The notes below the pieces were generated by a model. That model did not search any database. It was given only the letters and a program-made list of their open reading frames with translations, and was not told the DNA's origin. Below are positions 7,321 through 15,872 of a DNA stretch of 19,893 bases, in pieces. The DNA is taken from NCBI GenBank assembly GCA_964230195.1, contig CAXRGH010000191.1, positions 1 through 19,893 of the forward strand. Reading direction: 5' to 3'. Numbering within the stretch: the first letter of the stretch is position 1; the number at the start of each line of letters is the position of its first letter. The position numbers and the translations under genes are program-made. The DNA is from CAXRGH01 sp964230195 (lineage in GTDB: Bacteria; Pseudomonadota; Gammaproteobacteria; Enterobacterales; Alteromonadaceae).

Positions 7321-9912
7321 ATGACGCAATCAACAGCACAAATCAGACAGTCATTTTTAGATTTTTTTGCAAGCAAGGGTCACCAAAAAGTAGATAGTAG
7401 CTCATTGGTACCTCATGATGATCCGACCTTACTTTTTACTAATGCTGGGATGAATCAGTTCAAGGATGTATTCCTTGGCGGTGATAAGCGCAGTTATTCG
7501 CGAGCGGTCTCTTCACAGCGTTGTGTTCGCGCAGGTGGTAAACATAACGATCTTGAAAACGTTGGATACACCGCTCGTCACCATACCTTTTTTGAAATGC
7601 TGGGTAACTTTAGTTTTGGTGACTATTTCAAGAAGGACGCAATCGCCTTCGCATGGGAGTTCCTAACCGAAACGCTGCAGCTACCGAAAGAGAAACTGTT
7701 AGTCACGGTTTATCATGAAGATGACGAAGCCTATAATATTTGGCTTAATGAGATGGGTATTCCTGCCGAGAAAATTATTCGCATCAGTACGAGCGATAAC
7801 TTCTGGTCAATGGGCGATACTGGTCCTTGCGGTCCGTGCTCTGAAATATTTTATGACCATGGCGAACATATCTGGGGCGGTGTTCCAGGCTCTCCTGAAG
7901 AGGACGGTGACCGGTTCATTGAAATTTGGAATTTGGTATTCATGCAATTCAACCGTCAAGCAGACGGCACAATGGAGCCTTTACCAAAACCATCAATTGA
8001 TACTGGAATGGGGCTTGAGCGTATTTCTGCCATCATGCAAGACGTACACAGCAACTATGAGATAGATATCTTCCAATCGCTGATCAAGGCTGCTGCGGAT
8101 ATTACTGGCGCAAAGGACTTAGAAGATAAATCATTGCGTGTGATTGCAGACCATATCCGCTCGTGTGGTTTCTTGATTTGTGATGGTGTAATGCCTTCTA
8201 ACGAAGGACGCGGTTATGTTCTACGACGTATTATTCGCCGTGCTGTTAGACATGGCTACAAACTCGGTGCAAACGACATTTTCTTTTTCCAGTTGGTAAC
8301 TGAGCTAGTGAACCAAATGGGAGAGGCATATCCAGAACTTACATCACAAAAAGCGGTGATTGAGAAAGTCCTCAAGGTTGAAGAAGAACAGTTCTCGCGG
8401 ACATTGGCGCGCGGTATGGTGATCCTTAATGATGCGTTGTCAGCTACTGAGGGTACTGTACTTGCTGGGGATGTTGTTTTTAAATTGTATGATACTTATG
8501 GCTTCCCAGCTGATCTCACTAACGATGTTGCCCGTGAAAAAGGTTTTACGATAGACGAAGCAGGCTTTGAGGCTGCGATGGCTGAACAGCGTAAGCGAGC
8601 TCAACAAGCGAGCCAGTTTGGCACAGATTACAATGAACAAATTAAATCATCCGAGTCCTCAGCGTTTGTTGGGTATGATAATAACAACTTTGATGGTCGC
8701 GTCATTGAATTATTTAATGAGCAAGGCGCAACCAACGCATTATCGGCAGGTGAAAAAGGGATCGTAGTGCTAGACAACACCCCCTTCTATGCCGAATCAG
8801 GTGGTCAGGTTGGTGATAAAGGAGAGCTTCAGTTTGATGGCGGAACTTTCGTTGTTGAAGATACTGTGAAGCTAGGTGAAGCCATTGCTCATCATGGTGT
8901 TGCACAAGGTACATTGTCTGAGGGTGCTGAAGTTGCTGCGCAGATTTGCCAAGCGAATCGAAATGCTATTCGCAAAAATCACAGCGCCACCCATTTATTA
9001 CATTCTGCGTTAAAAAATATATTGGGAGAGCATGTTAATCAGAAAGGCTCTCTTGTGGATGCCGAGCGTTTACGCTTTGACTTTTCACACTTTGAAGGCG
9101 TTACAGAAGCGCAACTGCTTGAAATAGAAAATAGCGTGAATTCAGAAATTCAAAATAACCATCATCTGAACACGCAATTGATGGATCTAGAAGCAGCAAA
9201 AGCGTCGGGTGCAATGGCTTTGTTCGGTGAAAAATACGACGAGAAAGTACGCGTAGTTGCTATGGGCGAGTTTTCAATCGAACTCTGCGGCGGTACACAT
9301 GTTGACCGGACTGGAGATATTGGCCTTTTCCGTATTCAGTCGGAAGCGGGTATCGCGTCTGGTATCAGACGGATTGAGGCGGTTACTGGGATGGTGGCGA
9401 TTGATGCCATGCAACAGCAACAGCGTCAATTGCAGTCAGTCGCGGGCATATTGAAGAGCGACTCAGCCAATGTCGTAGACCGTACTAGCCAGTTGTTAGA
9501 GCAAAGCAAGGGCTATGAAAAAGAGATTGCAGGCTTGAAACAACAACTAGCAGCACAAGCAGGTTCTGATTTAATGAATCAAGTGTCAGACGTTGGCGGC
9601 GTCAAATTACTCGTGGCGAAACTTGATGGCGTGGAGGCAAAAGCGCTGCGTGGCCTGATGGACGATTTAAAGAATCAGCTCGGCAGCGGATTGATAGTGC
9701 TTGGTATTGCTGGGGAAGGCAAAGTGAATCTTATTGCTGGTGTAACCAAAGATTTAGTGGGTTCATACAAGGCTGGCGACTTGGTTAATTTTGTAGCTCA
9801 GCAGGTTGGTGGTAAAGGCGGTGGCCGTCCTGATATGGCTCAAGCTGGTGGTACACAACCAGAGAATCTTGAAAAAGCTTTAGCTTCTGTCTCGACATGG
9901 GTTAATCAATAG
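7321..9912 (+). CDS. alaS: Alanine--tRNA ligase
   Basis: AlaRS charges tRNA-Ala with alanine and edits mischarged Ser and Gly. The 863 residues carry the full bacterial architecture: an N-terminal class II catalytic core starting IRQSFLDFFASKGH, with motif 2 around RCVRAGGKHNDLENVG and the motif-3 region GYVLRRIIRRAVRHG; a central linker; the editing domain with zinc-binding HxxxH (H554, H558) and CGGTH (C656, H660); and the C-terminal C-Ala domain, which includes the GGKGGGRPDMAQAGG segment. It is slightly shorter than the 876-residue E. coli enzyme, with no missing motif. The ATG at 7321 begins the conserved N terminus; a modest GGA element lies upstream. It sits between recX and csrA, the common gammaproteobacterial order. 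Confidence 0.98.
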   Translation: MTQSTAQIRQSFLDFFASKGHQKVDSSSLVPHDDPTLLFTNAGMNQFKDVFLGGDKRSYSRAVSSQRCVRAGGKHNDLENVGYTARHHTFFEMLGNFSFGDYFKKDAIAFAWEFLTETLQLPKEKLLVTVYHEDDEAYNIWLNEMGIPAEKIIRISTSDNFWSMGDTGPCGPCSEIFYDHGEHIWGGVPGSPEEDGDRFIEIWNLVFMQFNRQADGTMEPLPKPSIDTGMGLERISAIMQDVHSNYEIDIFQSLIKAAADITGAKDLEDKSLRVIADHIRSCGFLICDGVMPSNEGRGYVLRRIIRRAVRHGYKLGANDIFFFQLVTELVNQMGEAYPELTSQKAVIEKVLKVEEEQFSRTLARGMVILNDALSATEGTVLAGDVVFKLYDTYGFPADLTNDVAREKGFTIDEAGFEAAMAEQRKRAQQASQFGTDYNEQIKSSESSAFVGYDNNNFDGRVIELFNEQGATNALSAGEKGIVVLDNTPFYAESGGQVGDKGELQFDGGTFVVEDTVKLGEAIAHHGVAQGTLSEGAEVAAQICQANRNAIRKNHSATHLLHSALKNILGEHVNQKGSLVDAERLRFDFSHFEGVTEAQLLEIENSVNSEIQNNHHLNTQLMDLEAAKASGAMALFGEKYDEKVRVVAMGEFSIELCGGTHVDRTGDIGLFRIQSEAGIASGIRRIEAVTGMVAIDAMQQQQRQLQSVAGILKSDSANVVDRTSQLLEQSKGYEKEIAGLKQQLAAQAGSDLMNQVSDVGGVKLLVAKLDGVEAKALRGLMDDLKNQLGSGLIVLGIAGEGKVNLIAGVTKDLVGSYKAGDLVNFVAQQVGGKGGGRPDMAQAGGTQPENLEKALASVSTWVNQ

Positions 9913-9919
9913 GTATAAT
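9892..9919 (+). promoter_or_regulatory. Probable csrA promoter
   Basis: TCGACA (9892-9897), a 16-bp spacer and a consensus TATAAT (9914-9919). The -35 lies inside the 3' end of alaS and the -10 directly follows the alaS stop codon, centred in the small palindrome GGTATAATACC. It would start a csrA transcript with a leader of about 180 bases. It is called from consensus match only. Confidence 0.55.
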
Positions 9920-9977
9920 ACCCAACACTTTTTTGTGATAATAAATGGCCCGTACTCCTGAGATCACCTGTATTTCG

Positions 9978-10101
9978 GGATGTGAAGACAAATTTCTACT
10001 AATGGTTAATTGCTGTAGTTTCAATCTACTACCACAATTAAGGCGTAGTAAGGGATATACATTCTTTATGGAAAGTATGTGGTAATGATAGTGGAATAGG
10101 A
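9978..10101 (+). promoter_or_regulatory. csrA leader with five GGA motifs (possible CsrA autoregulation)
   Basis: The untranslated leader carries GGA at 9978-9980, 10053-10055, 10070-10072, 10093-10095 and 10099-10101. The last is part of the AGGAG Shine-Dalgarno, seven bases before the csrA ATG. GGA is the core of CsrA sites, and E. coli CsrA represses its own translation by binding several such sites. The arrangement fits autorepression here; this is inference from motif positions. Confidence 0.5.
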
Positions 10102-10108
10102 GCATAGA

Positions 10109-10318
10109 ATGCTTATTTTAACACGTAGAGTAGGTGAAACCTTAATGGTAGGTGACCAAGTAACAGTGACTGTTCTTGGTGTTAAGGGTAACCAAGTAAG
10201 AATAGGTGTCAACGCACCGAAGGAAGTCTCAGTTCACCGTGAAGAGATTTATATGCGCATTCAAGCTGAAAAGAATGGTCCAGCTGACGACAGCTCATTG
10301 ATGAGGAAAGAAGGCTAG
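10109..10318 (+). CDS. csrA: Carbon storage regulator CsrA
   Basis: CsrA is a dimeric RNA-binding protein that controls translation and stability of target mRNAs by contacting GGA motifs. The 69-residue protein has the canonical MLILTRRVGETLMVGD start, the GVKGNQVRIGVNAPKEVSVHREEIY core and the conserved arginine in VHREEIY needed for RNA contact. The tail is a few residues longer than the 61-residue E. coli protein. The start has an excellent AGGAG Shine-Dalgarno. It lies 196 bp after alaS with its own likely promoter and is followed by a strong terminator. CsrA and c-di-GMP enzymes are linked in several gammaproteobacteria; nothing in this window shows a direct link to the GGDEF/EAL gene. 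Confidence 0.97.
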   Translation: MLILTRRVGETLMVGDQVTVTVLGVKGNQVRIGVNAPKEVSVHREEIYMRIQAEKNGPADDSSLMRKEG

Positions 10319-10337
10319 CATCTTGCCCCGTTTATTG

Positions 10338-10364
10338 AAAAGCCCCCAGTAAAGGGGCTTTTTT
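10338..10364 (+). terminator. Intrinsic terminator after csrA
   Basis: The stem AAAAGCCCC (10338-10346) / GGGGCTTTT (10354-10362) with a 7-base loop is followed by a T run to 10364. The A run on the other side makes it usable on the minus strand too, where it lies just past the end of the hemW frame at 10384. Confidence 0.9.
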
Positions 10365-10383
10365 AGTGGCCTTCTTTGGATGC

Positions 10384-11529
10384 TTACTCATCGTCAGTAA
10401 ACAGCGTTAACAATGTATTGAGATAACGAATACCATGTTCGGTTGTTTTCCACTCTCCACGACTTTCTGATATTAACGACTGACGTTCGGCTGTTTCAAG
10501 CACAGGTAACACAGAGGTTTTTGGTAACCCTGTGCGAGCCTCGAACTCATCAAGCGCACCCGTTTCTCGTAACCTTCATCGGTTCATGAAGTATTCAAAT
10601 GGGCGCTCGTGTTCAGACACGCTGTGCTGTTTATCAATATACTGGCGTGTCAAATCCATGTAGCCCTTGGGGTGTTTAACTTTGACTGTCCTAACAATAT
10701 CATTTGGTGTTGTGATTTTGCCATGCGCACCGCAACCAATGCCAAGATAGTCACCGTAACGCCAATAGTTGAGGTTATGTTGGCATTGGGATCCTGGCTT
10801 TGCATAACCTGAAATTTCATACTGTTGATATCCAGCGTTAGTCAGTAGTTGGTGTCCTTGCTCTTGAATATCCCACAACACATCATCATCCGGAAGTTCC
10901 GGTGGCTGAGAATAAAATAACGTATTCGGCTCTATTGTTAGTTGATACCACGATAAGTGTGGTGGCGCTTGTTCAATCCCAATAGTCAGATCACTGAGTG
11001 CTTGTGATAAAGATTGGTCCGGCAAACCGTGCATTAAATCTAAATTGAAGCTTGATAGTCCGGCAGAACGGGCGTATCCAGCTGCATTAATTGCTTGCTG
11101 ACTATCATGTATTCTCCCTAAACTGACGAGTTTATCTGCTGCAAAGCTTTGTACGCCAATGGACAAGCGATTGACACCGGCTTGTTGAAAACCCACAAAC
11201 TTTTCACTTTCAACGGTTCCGGGGTTAGCTTCTAGTGTGATCTCAGCATCAGGTGAAACGGGGATGATTTTCTTCACTCCCTCAAGTAGGCGAGCAATTG
11301 CATCTGGACTGAAAAGGCTAGGGGTACCACCACCGATAAAAATACTGCTGATGGTTCTGCCTTGTGCAAAGTGCGCGTCATGCCGAAGATCATCCAATAG
11401 ATGACTGACATAAGCTGTTTCAGGTATGGTTTGTTTTAATCCGTGGGAGTTAAAATCGCAGTACGGACATTTCTGAACACACCAAGGTATGTGAACATAC
11501 AGTGCAAGCGGTGGTAATTGCAGGATCAC
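10384..11529 (-). pseudogene. hemW: Radical SAM heme chaperone HemW, interrupted by an in-frame TGA
   Basis: HemW (formerly called oxygen-independent coproporphyrinogen oxidase-like) is a radical SAM heme chaperone. The N-terminal part has the 4Fe-4S motif CxxxCxxC (C17, C21, C24), FIGGGTPSLF, EANPGTVE and GVQSFAADKL. The frame stops after 317 residues at TGA (10576-10578), directly behind HERPFEYFMNR, where the HemW C-terminal domain begins. Past the TGA the same frame continues for 63 residues (RLRETGALDEFEARTGLP...) with normal HemW_C features and ends at TAA 10384-10386. The total of 381 codons matches the 378 of E. coli HemW. So this is one substitution-type nonsense codon, not a frameshift. 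The start is GTG, overlapping the rdgB stop as GTGA. If TGA is a true stop, the uninterrupted product covers 10576-11529. Confidence 0.85.
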
Positions 11530-12122
11530 GCTGAATCCTTGAGCTGTTTCACCAATAATTGCAGTGCATTGAATCTATGGCTCATGGTTTGCTTCTTGGC
11601 GCCTAATTCTGCCGCAGTACAATCAAACTCAGGCACATAAAACACAGGGTCATATCCAAAACCGGTTTCGCCAGAGGGACGTTGGGCAATGATACCCTCC
11701 CAAGTACCGTGGCAGATAGTAGGAACTGGATGAGTGGCAGCTTCAAGATACACAAGGCAACAGTGAAAGCGAGCGGTACGCTCTGCCATTGGTACATTGG
11801 CTAGTTGCTCTAGCAGTTGTAGATAATTTTGTTTATCCGTGGCGTGAGCGCCAGCAAAGCGCGCAGAATAAATGCCAGGTGCGCCGTTAAGAGCATCAAC
11901 TTCTAAACCCGAGTCGTCAGCAATCACTGGTAAACCCGTAATTTGGCTGGTATGGCGAGCTTTTATAATGGCATTTTCTACGAAGGTTGTGCCAGTTTCT
12001 TCAACGTCAGGGACGTCAAAATCACTTTGAGGAACAACGTTGAACCCCATGGGAGCGAGCAATTGCGTCAATTCTGACACTTTTCCTTTATTGCCACTGG
12101 CAAGTACAATGGTTTTAGACAC
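11526..12122 (-). CDS. rdgB: XTP/dITP (non-canonical purine NTP) pyrophosphatase
   Basis: RdgB hydrolyses dITP, dXTP and related deaminated purine triphosphates to monophosphates, keeping them out of DNA and RNA. The 198 residues show the family hallmarks: SGNKGKVSEL near the N terminus for nucleotide binding, EETGTTFVENAIIKARH, the IADDSGLEVDALNGAPGIYSARFAG block and GETGFGYDPVFYVPE, ending with SHRFNALQLLVKQL. Length and motifs match E. coli RdgB (197). The start codon is GTG, preceded by GAAGG about nine bases upstream. It overlaps the hemW start by four bases and is therefore translationally coupled to it; rdgB-hemW is a common pair. The DMT permease gene lies 149 bp upstream on the same strand. 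Confidence 0.96.
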   Translation of the reverse strand: MSKTIVLASGNKGKVSELTQLLAPMGFNVVPQSDFDVPDVEETGTTFVENAIIKARHTSQITGLPVIADDSGLEVDALNGAPGIYSARFAGAHATDKQNYLQLLEQLANVPMAERTARFHCCLVYLEAATHPVPTICHGTWEGIIAQRPSGETGFGYDPVFYVPEFDCTAAELGAKKQTMSHRFNALQLLVKQLKDSA

Positions 12123-12271
12123 GAAATATGACCTTCAGAGATGCTTGAGTAGGGTAGTTGAAGTATACGCATTCCTGACGTCCGGGTATAGGCCAACATT
12201 GGAATGAACCCACGTATGATTCTGTCGACCACGACGAGCATATAGAAATAATTGAGAAATCAACGACGTAT

Positions 12272-13150
12272 TTATTGCCACATCACCAGCACAGCGGCAG
12301 CAGCCACTAGGATTAAGCCAAGAGAATCTTTTTTCGAGACGGGTTGTTTGAGCCACCATGCTGCAATCATCATGGTAAAAAAGATTTCTATCTGCCCTAA
12401 TGTTTTGACGAGTGGAACCGTTTGTAATGACATTGCGCTGAACCAGCCAATAGACCCTAAACAAGAGCAAATACTCACCCATGTGGTGAGTGATTTTTGT
12501 TGCCATAACTGCTTTAAACTTTGCCGCGAAAAAGCGCCGAGATACGCAGTCATCACAACGGTTTGGATGGCAAGTACAGCCACCAATACCCATGCCGCAT
12601 TCACAGGGAAGCTAAGGCCTGTATATTGACTCGCTTCTCTTATCCATAATGACGTGAGGGCAAATGCGACGCCACTACCAACACCCATAAGTAAGGTTGA
12701 CATTTCCAATTGTCGCCAGCCAGTTTTGTTACTCAATAACAAGATACCAATAGCGCCAATGAGTACACCAATCCAACCTGTTAAGGTGAGCACAGTGCCA
12801 AAAAATAATAGGCCGAGAATGGCTGCTGCAAGCGCTTCGCTTTTGGCTAAACCAACGCCCACTGCAAAATTCTTCTGTTTAAATAGCATAACCATAAGCC
12901 CCGTCGCAATAATTTGCATAGCAGCAGCAGAGCAGACAAATAGCCAAAACTTCGTAGTTAAAGAGGGCGGTTTATTGGGATAAAACTGATAAAGGATATA
13001 TAAGTAGAGTGCTGCAATCGGAGTTGCAACTATAAACCGTGCTAACGTGACCCCGGCAACATCAACTTGCTCACCGAGTTTACTTTGCAGTGCATTTCGC
13101 CAAGATTGCATAAAGGCCGCCAATATCGTGAATAAAATCCATATGCTCAT
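12272..13150 (-). CDS. EamA/DMT-family transporter
   Basis: A 292-residue inner-membrane protein with about ten hydrophobic helices in two similar halves, the pattern of the drug/metabolite transporter superfamily. Helix 1 is WILFTILAAFMQSW, and the C-terminal half contains GLILVAAAAVLVMW. The loop after helix 1 (RNALQSKLGEQVDVAGVTLARF) is typical of the EamA half-repeat. The substrate cannot be read from the sequence; relatives export amino acids, metabolites or drugs. The start is supported by AAGG eight bases before the ATG. It begins 31 bp after the end of srmB on the same strand, so the two are probably co-transcribed; a functional link is not evident. Confidence 0.88.
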   Translation of the reverse strand: MSIWILFTILAAFMQSWRNALQSKLGEQVDVAGVTLARFIVATPIAALYLYILYQFYPNKPPSLTTKFWLFVCSAAAMQIIATGLMVMLFKQKNFAVGVGLAKSEALAAAILGLLFFGTVLTLTGWIGVLIGAIGILLLSNKTGWRQLEMSTLLMGVGSGVAFALTSLWIREASQYTGLSFPVNAAWVLVAVLAIQTVVMTAYLGAFSRQSLKQLWQQKSLTTWVSICSCLGSIGWFSAMSLQTVPLVKTLGQIEIFFTMMIAAWWLKQPVSKKDSLGLILVAAAAVLVMWQ

Positions 13151-13181
13151 GACGCGACCTTATTTCTTTTTGTTATGTTGG

Positions 13182-14408
13182 TTATTTTTTCTTTTTTGCT
13201 TTCTTGTCTTTACGCTTTGCGGCGCGCGCCGTTAACTTGACTTTCTTCTTTTTCACCGGAACCCGAGCAATCTTGTTCTCTGGACGCAGACCATCAACAA
13301 AGCGCATGGGAAGCTTTTGCTTGGTGTACCGCTCAAGCTTGGAAAGCTGCGCCATGTCATGAGCTTCAACGATGGAGATAGCCGTTCCTTTTTTCCCTGC
13401 GCGTGCGGTTCTGCCAATGCGATGAACATAAATTTCCGATGTTCTTGGTAAATCAAAATTAATAACGTGGCTGACGTCAGGTACATCAATACCACGAGCA
13501 GCAACATCGGTTGCTACGAGGAGCTTGACCTCGCCTGACTTGAATCGGCTTAATGCCATAATACGCTTATCTTGCGGCATTTCTCCTTGCAAGTAACAGC
13601 ACGGTAGACCATCCGATTCCAAGGCTTGCCTCAAGGACTGAAGACGCTCTCTGGTTTTAACAAAAATGATGGCGTTATCTACTTCTTTTTGCAGCAAATG
13701 GCATAGCAACTTGTATTTATGTTGATAGTTATCAGCATAGTGAACCCATTGATGAATTTTCCCGTGCTCTTTACGGCTGGGTGTTGCCTCAATGATCTTA
13801 GGTTCTGTGAGAATATTTCGACTAAATTTGGCAACACCGCCACCTTCAAGCGTTGCAGAAAATAGCATGGTTTGCTTCCGCCATCTGGCTTCAGCGGCAA
13901 TTTGATTAACAATGCCTGAAAAACCCATATCCAACATGCGATCAGCTTCATCAAGGATGAGTGATTCAATTTCTCGGCAATCAAAACTTTCTTTTTCAAT
14001 ATGCTCAAATAGGCGACCCGGGGTTGCGACTAGGATATCCAGACTTTTTGATAATGTTTCTCTATCTGTGCCGTAGTTAATACCGCCAGTTATGACACCG
14101 CACACGAGCTGAGTGTGTTGGGTAATGGCTTTGGCTTGCTCATACACTTGCAATGCAAGTTCTCGCGTCGGTGTAAGGATCAGTATTCGTGCATTACCCG
14201 GATCTTTGCGTGGAAAATCTAAGAGAAACTGACACGCAGGCAAAAGAAAAGCTGCAGTTTTTCCAGTACCTGTTGGCGCTGATGCGAGAATATCGCCACC
14301 GGCAAGGGCGTCAGGTATGACTAACGATTGAATACTGGTGGGTTTGCTATAACCCATATCAGCAACGGCATTACATAATTTGGAATCAAGTTCCAGTGTC
14401 TCAAACAT
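13182..14408 (-). CDS. srmB: DEAD-box ATP-dependent RNA helicase SrmB
   Basis: SrmB helps assembly of the large ribosomal subunit by remodelling early 23S rRNA structure. The 408 residues carry the complete helicase core: Q-motif (PTSIQ), Walker A APTGTGKT (44-51), PTRELA (80-85), TPGR (129-132), DEAD (153-156), SAT (184-186), then in the second RecA-like domain VATDVAARGIDVPDV and HRIGRTARAG. The choice of SrmB over other DEAD-box proteins rests on FDCREIESLILDEADRMLDM, RWRKQTMLFSATLEG and GTAISIVEAHD, which match E. coli SrmB as I remember it. The tail is lysine-rich and ends AKKKK, as expected for an RNA-binding extension. The start has an AGAGA element six bases upstream. It lies between cca and the DMT permease on the same strand. 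Confidence 0.95.
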   Translation of the reverse strand: MFETLELDSKLCNAVADMGYSKPTSIQSLVIPDALAGGDILASAPTGTGKTAAFLLPACQFLLDFPRKDPGNARILILTPTRELALQVYEQAKAITQHTQLVCGVITGGINYGTDRETLSKSLDILVATPGRLFEHIEKESFDCREIESLILDEADRMLDMGFSGIVNQIAAEARWRKQTMLFSATLEGGGVAKFSRNILTEPKIIEATPSRKEHGKIHQWVHYADNYQHKYKLLCHLLQKEVDNAIIFVKTRERLQSLRQALESDGLPCCYLQGEMPQDKRIMALSRFKSGEVKLLVATDVAARGIDVPDVSHVINFDLPRTSEIYVHRIGRTARAGKKGTAISIVEAHDMAQLSKLERYTKQKLPMRFVDGLRPENKIARVPVKKKKVKLTARAAKRKDKKAKKKK

Positions 14409-14467
14409 ATCGTTCTCTTTTTGGTTATGAGCTGACTATTGGATTCTTACTATCGCTTGGATGCTCG

Positions 14468-15703
14468 CTATTGCGTTGGCTGATAATGCGATAAGATTGT
14501 GTTGATAATAGTAGCTCTTTGTCTTGATAATTCTTGTTTAATTTCGGCACCCTTGAATCCTTTCTCGATAATCGTTTTAACCGCCACAGCCCGTGTTTGC
14601 GATGCACACTCCTCAACTATTCGTTTTTGAGGATAAGGCCGTAAGTCAAAACCAGCTCTACCCGAAAAATCCGCTTGGCAACAGGTCAAAAAGTCTGTAA
14701 ACCGCTGGGGTTTTCGCCATAAGTCACATTGATCAAACATCTCTAGGATGGCATCTGCAGATTGCTCCGTAATACGATGTACTTTACTGTGAAATCGGCT
14801 GACTAGGCTAGCGAGATCTCTGTATTCATTGGGTATTCGTAAACGTTGGCAGACAATAGCAATGATATCAGCGCCTTTTGTTTCGTGGCCTTTGTGGGAT
14901 GGCCACTGAGAGGATGGTGTTTCACCTTTTCCAAGATCATGCACTAAGGCAGCAAAACGCACTGACAGCTTAGTGGATAAGGAGCAGGCCTGCTGCAATA
15001 CCATCATGGTATGAATACCTGTGTCAATTTCAGGATGCCACTTAACAGGATTCGGGATGCCCCAGAGTTTGTCTAATTCGGGAAAAGTCTCAGCAAGGGC
15101 TCCGCATTCTCTTAGTACTTCAAAGAAAATATGAGGGTTGTCTGTTTGCAATGATTTTTCAATTTCTTTCCAAACCCGCTCAGGCGTTAATTGCGTTAAC
15201 TCTCCAGACTTGGCCATTTGCTGCATCAATGTTTGGGTTTCTGGCGCAATACTGAATCCTAGATGATGGTAGCGAGCGGCAAAGCGAGCAACACGTAATA
15301 CGCGCAACGGATCTTCAATAAACGCGTCAGAAACGTGTCGAAGAACGCGGGATTCTATGTCATTTTGACCGCCGTACGGATCAATTAATTCACCATCACT
15401 GTTTTTGGCAATGGCGTTGATAGTTAAGTCTCGACGAATTAAGTCATCTTCTAAACTGATGCCAGACGATGCATCGCAAACAAATCCGGTGTAGCCCAGC
15501 CCTTGCTTACGTTCAGTTCTAGCGAGGGCGTATTCTTCCCGCGTTTGGGGATGCAAAAAAACAGGAAAGTCGTTACCCACTTGCTGATATCCAAGTTGTA
15601 TTAAAGCTTCAGGCGTTGCTCCTGTGATAACCCAGTCGCGTTCGTGGAACGGGACACCGAGGAGTTCGTCTCTTACTGCGCCGCCAACTAAAAAAACTTG
15701 CAT
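14468..15703 (-). CDS. cca: Multifunctional CCA-adding tRNA nucleotidyltransferase (HD domain)
   Basis: Cca builds or repairs the CCA end of tRNAs; the gammaproteobacterial form also has an HD phosphohydrolase domain. This 411-residue protein (E. coli has 412) starts MQVFLVGGAVRDELLG, with the nucleotidyltransferase motif and metal site in ERDWVITGA, RRDLTINAIA and the EDPLRVLRVARFAARY segment. The HD motif sits in RFAALVHDLGKG, followed by the C-terminal tRNA-binding part. The frame is open 29 codons further upstream, but the ATG at 15703 fits the family start and has AGGA seven bases before it, while the ATG at 15709 would leave only one base. It is divergent from gspA across 169 bp and lies 59 bp upstream of srmB. 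Confidence 0.96.
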   Translation of the reverse strand: MQVFLVGGAVRDELLGVPFHERDWVITGATPEALIQLGYQQVGNDFPVFLHPQTREEYALARTERKQGLGYTGFVCDASSGISLEDDLIRRDLTINAIAKNSDGELIDPYGGQNDIESRVLRHVSDAFIEDPLRVLRVARFAARYHHLGFSIAPETQTLMQQMAKSGELTQLTPERVWKEIEKSLQTDNPHIFFEVLRECGALAETFPELDKLWGIPNPVKWHPEIDTGIHTMMVLQQACSLSTKLSVRFAALVHDLGKGETPSSQWPSHKGHETKGADIIAIVCQRLRIPNEYRDLASLVSRFHSKVHRITEQSADAILEMFDQCDLWRKPQRFTDFLTCCQADFSGRAGFDLRPYPQKRIVEECASQTRAVAVKTIIEKGFKGAEIKQELSRQRATIINTILSHYQPTQ

Positions 15704-15812
15704 GTACATATCCTGTTGATTGATGACGTTATTATGCCAGTAAGCGGGCAGATGTACCAGTGAAGCACAGAGAAGATGTATCAAAAACACGTGATAAAAC
15801 CCCGAAGCTCAC

Positions 15813-15846
15813 TTTGACATGCTATACATAACAAGGTAACGTCAAA
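15813..15846 (+). promoter_or_regulatory. Possible gspAB promoter/operator region
   Basis: A consensus TTGACA (15814-15819) lies in the cca/gspA divergent gap. The 17-bp-spaced -10 is poor (TAACGT, 15837-15842). The -35 overlaps an inverted repeat TTTGAC (15813-15818) / GTCAAA (15841-15846) separated by 22 bp, which could be a regulator site. The call rests on consensus only and is weak. Confidence 0.3.
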
Positions 15847-15872
15847 TTAACTCTTTAACGCGTTCAATTTAT

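Noticed and set aside
12135..12593. 152-residue minus-strand frame with many Cys and Arg
   Set aside because: It lies mostly antiphase within the EamA permease gene on the same strand, has no ribosome site or recognisable family, and is best explained as a shadow frame.
12252..12629. 125-residue plus-strand frame opposite the permease
   Set aside because: It is antisense to a convincing membrane protein gene and has no supporting signal.
15704..15790. Longer Cca start reading MFLIHLLCASLVHLP
   Set aside because: Cca is cytosolic and the family starts at MxxFLVGGAVRD; the ATG at 15703 has a well-spaced AGGA.
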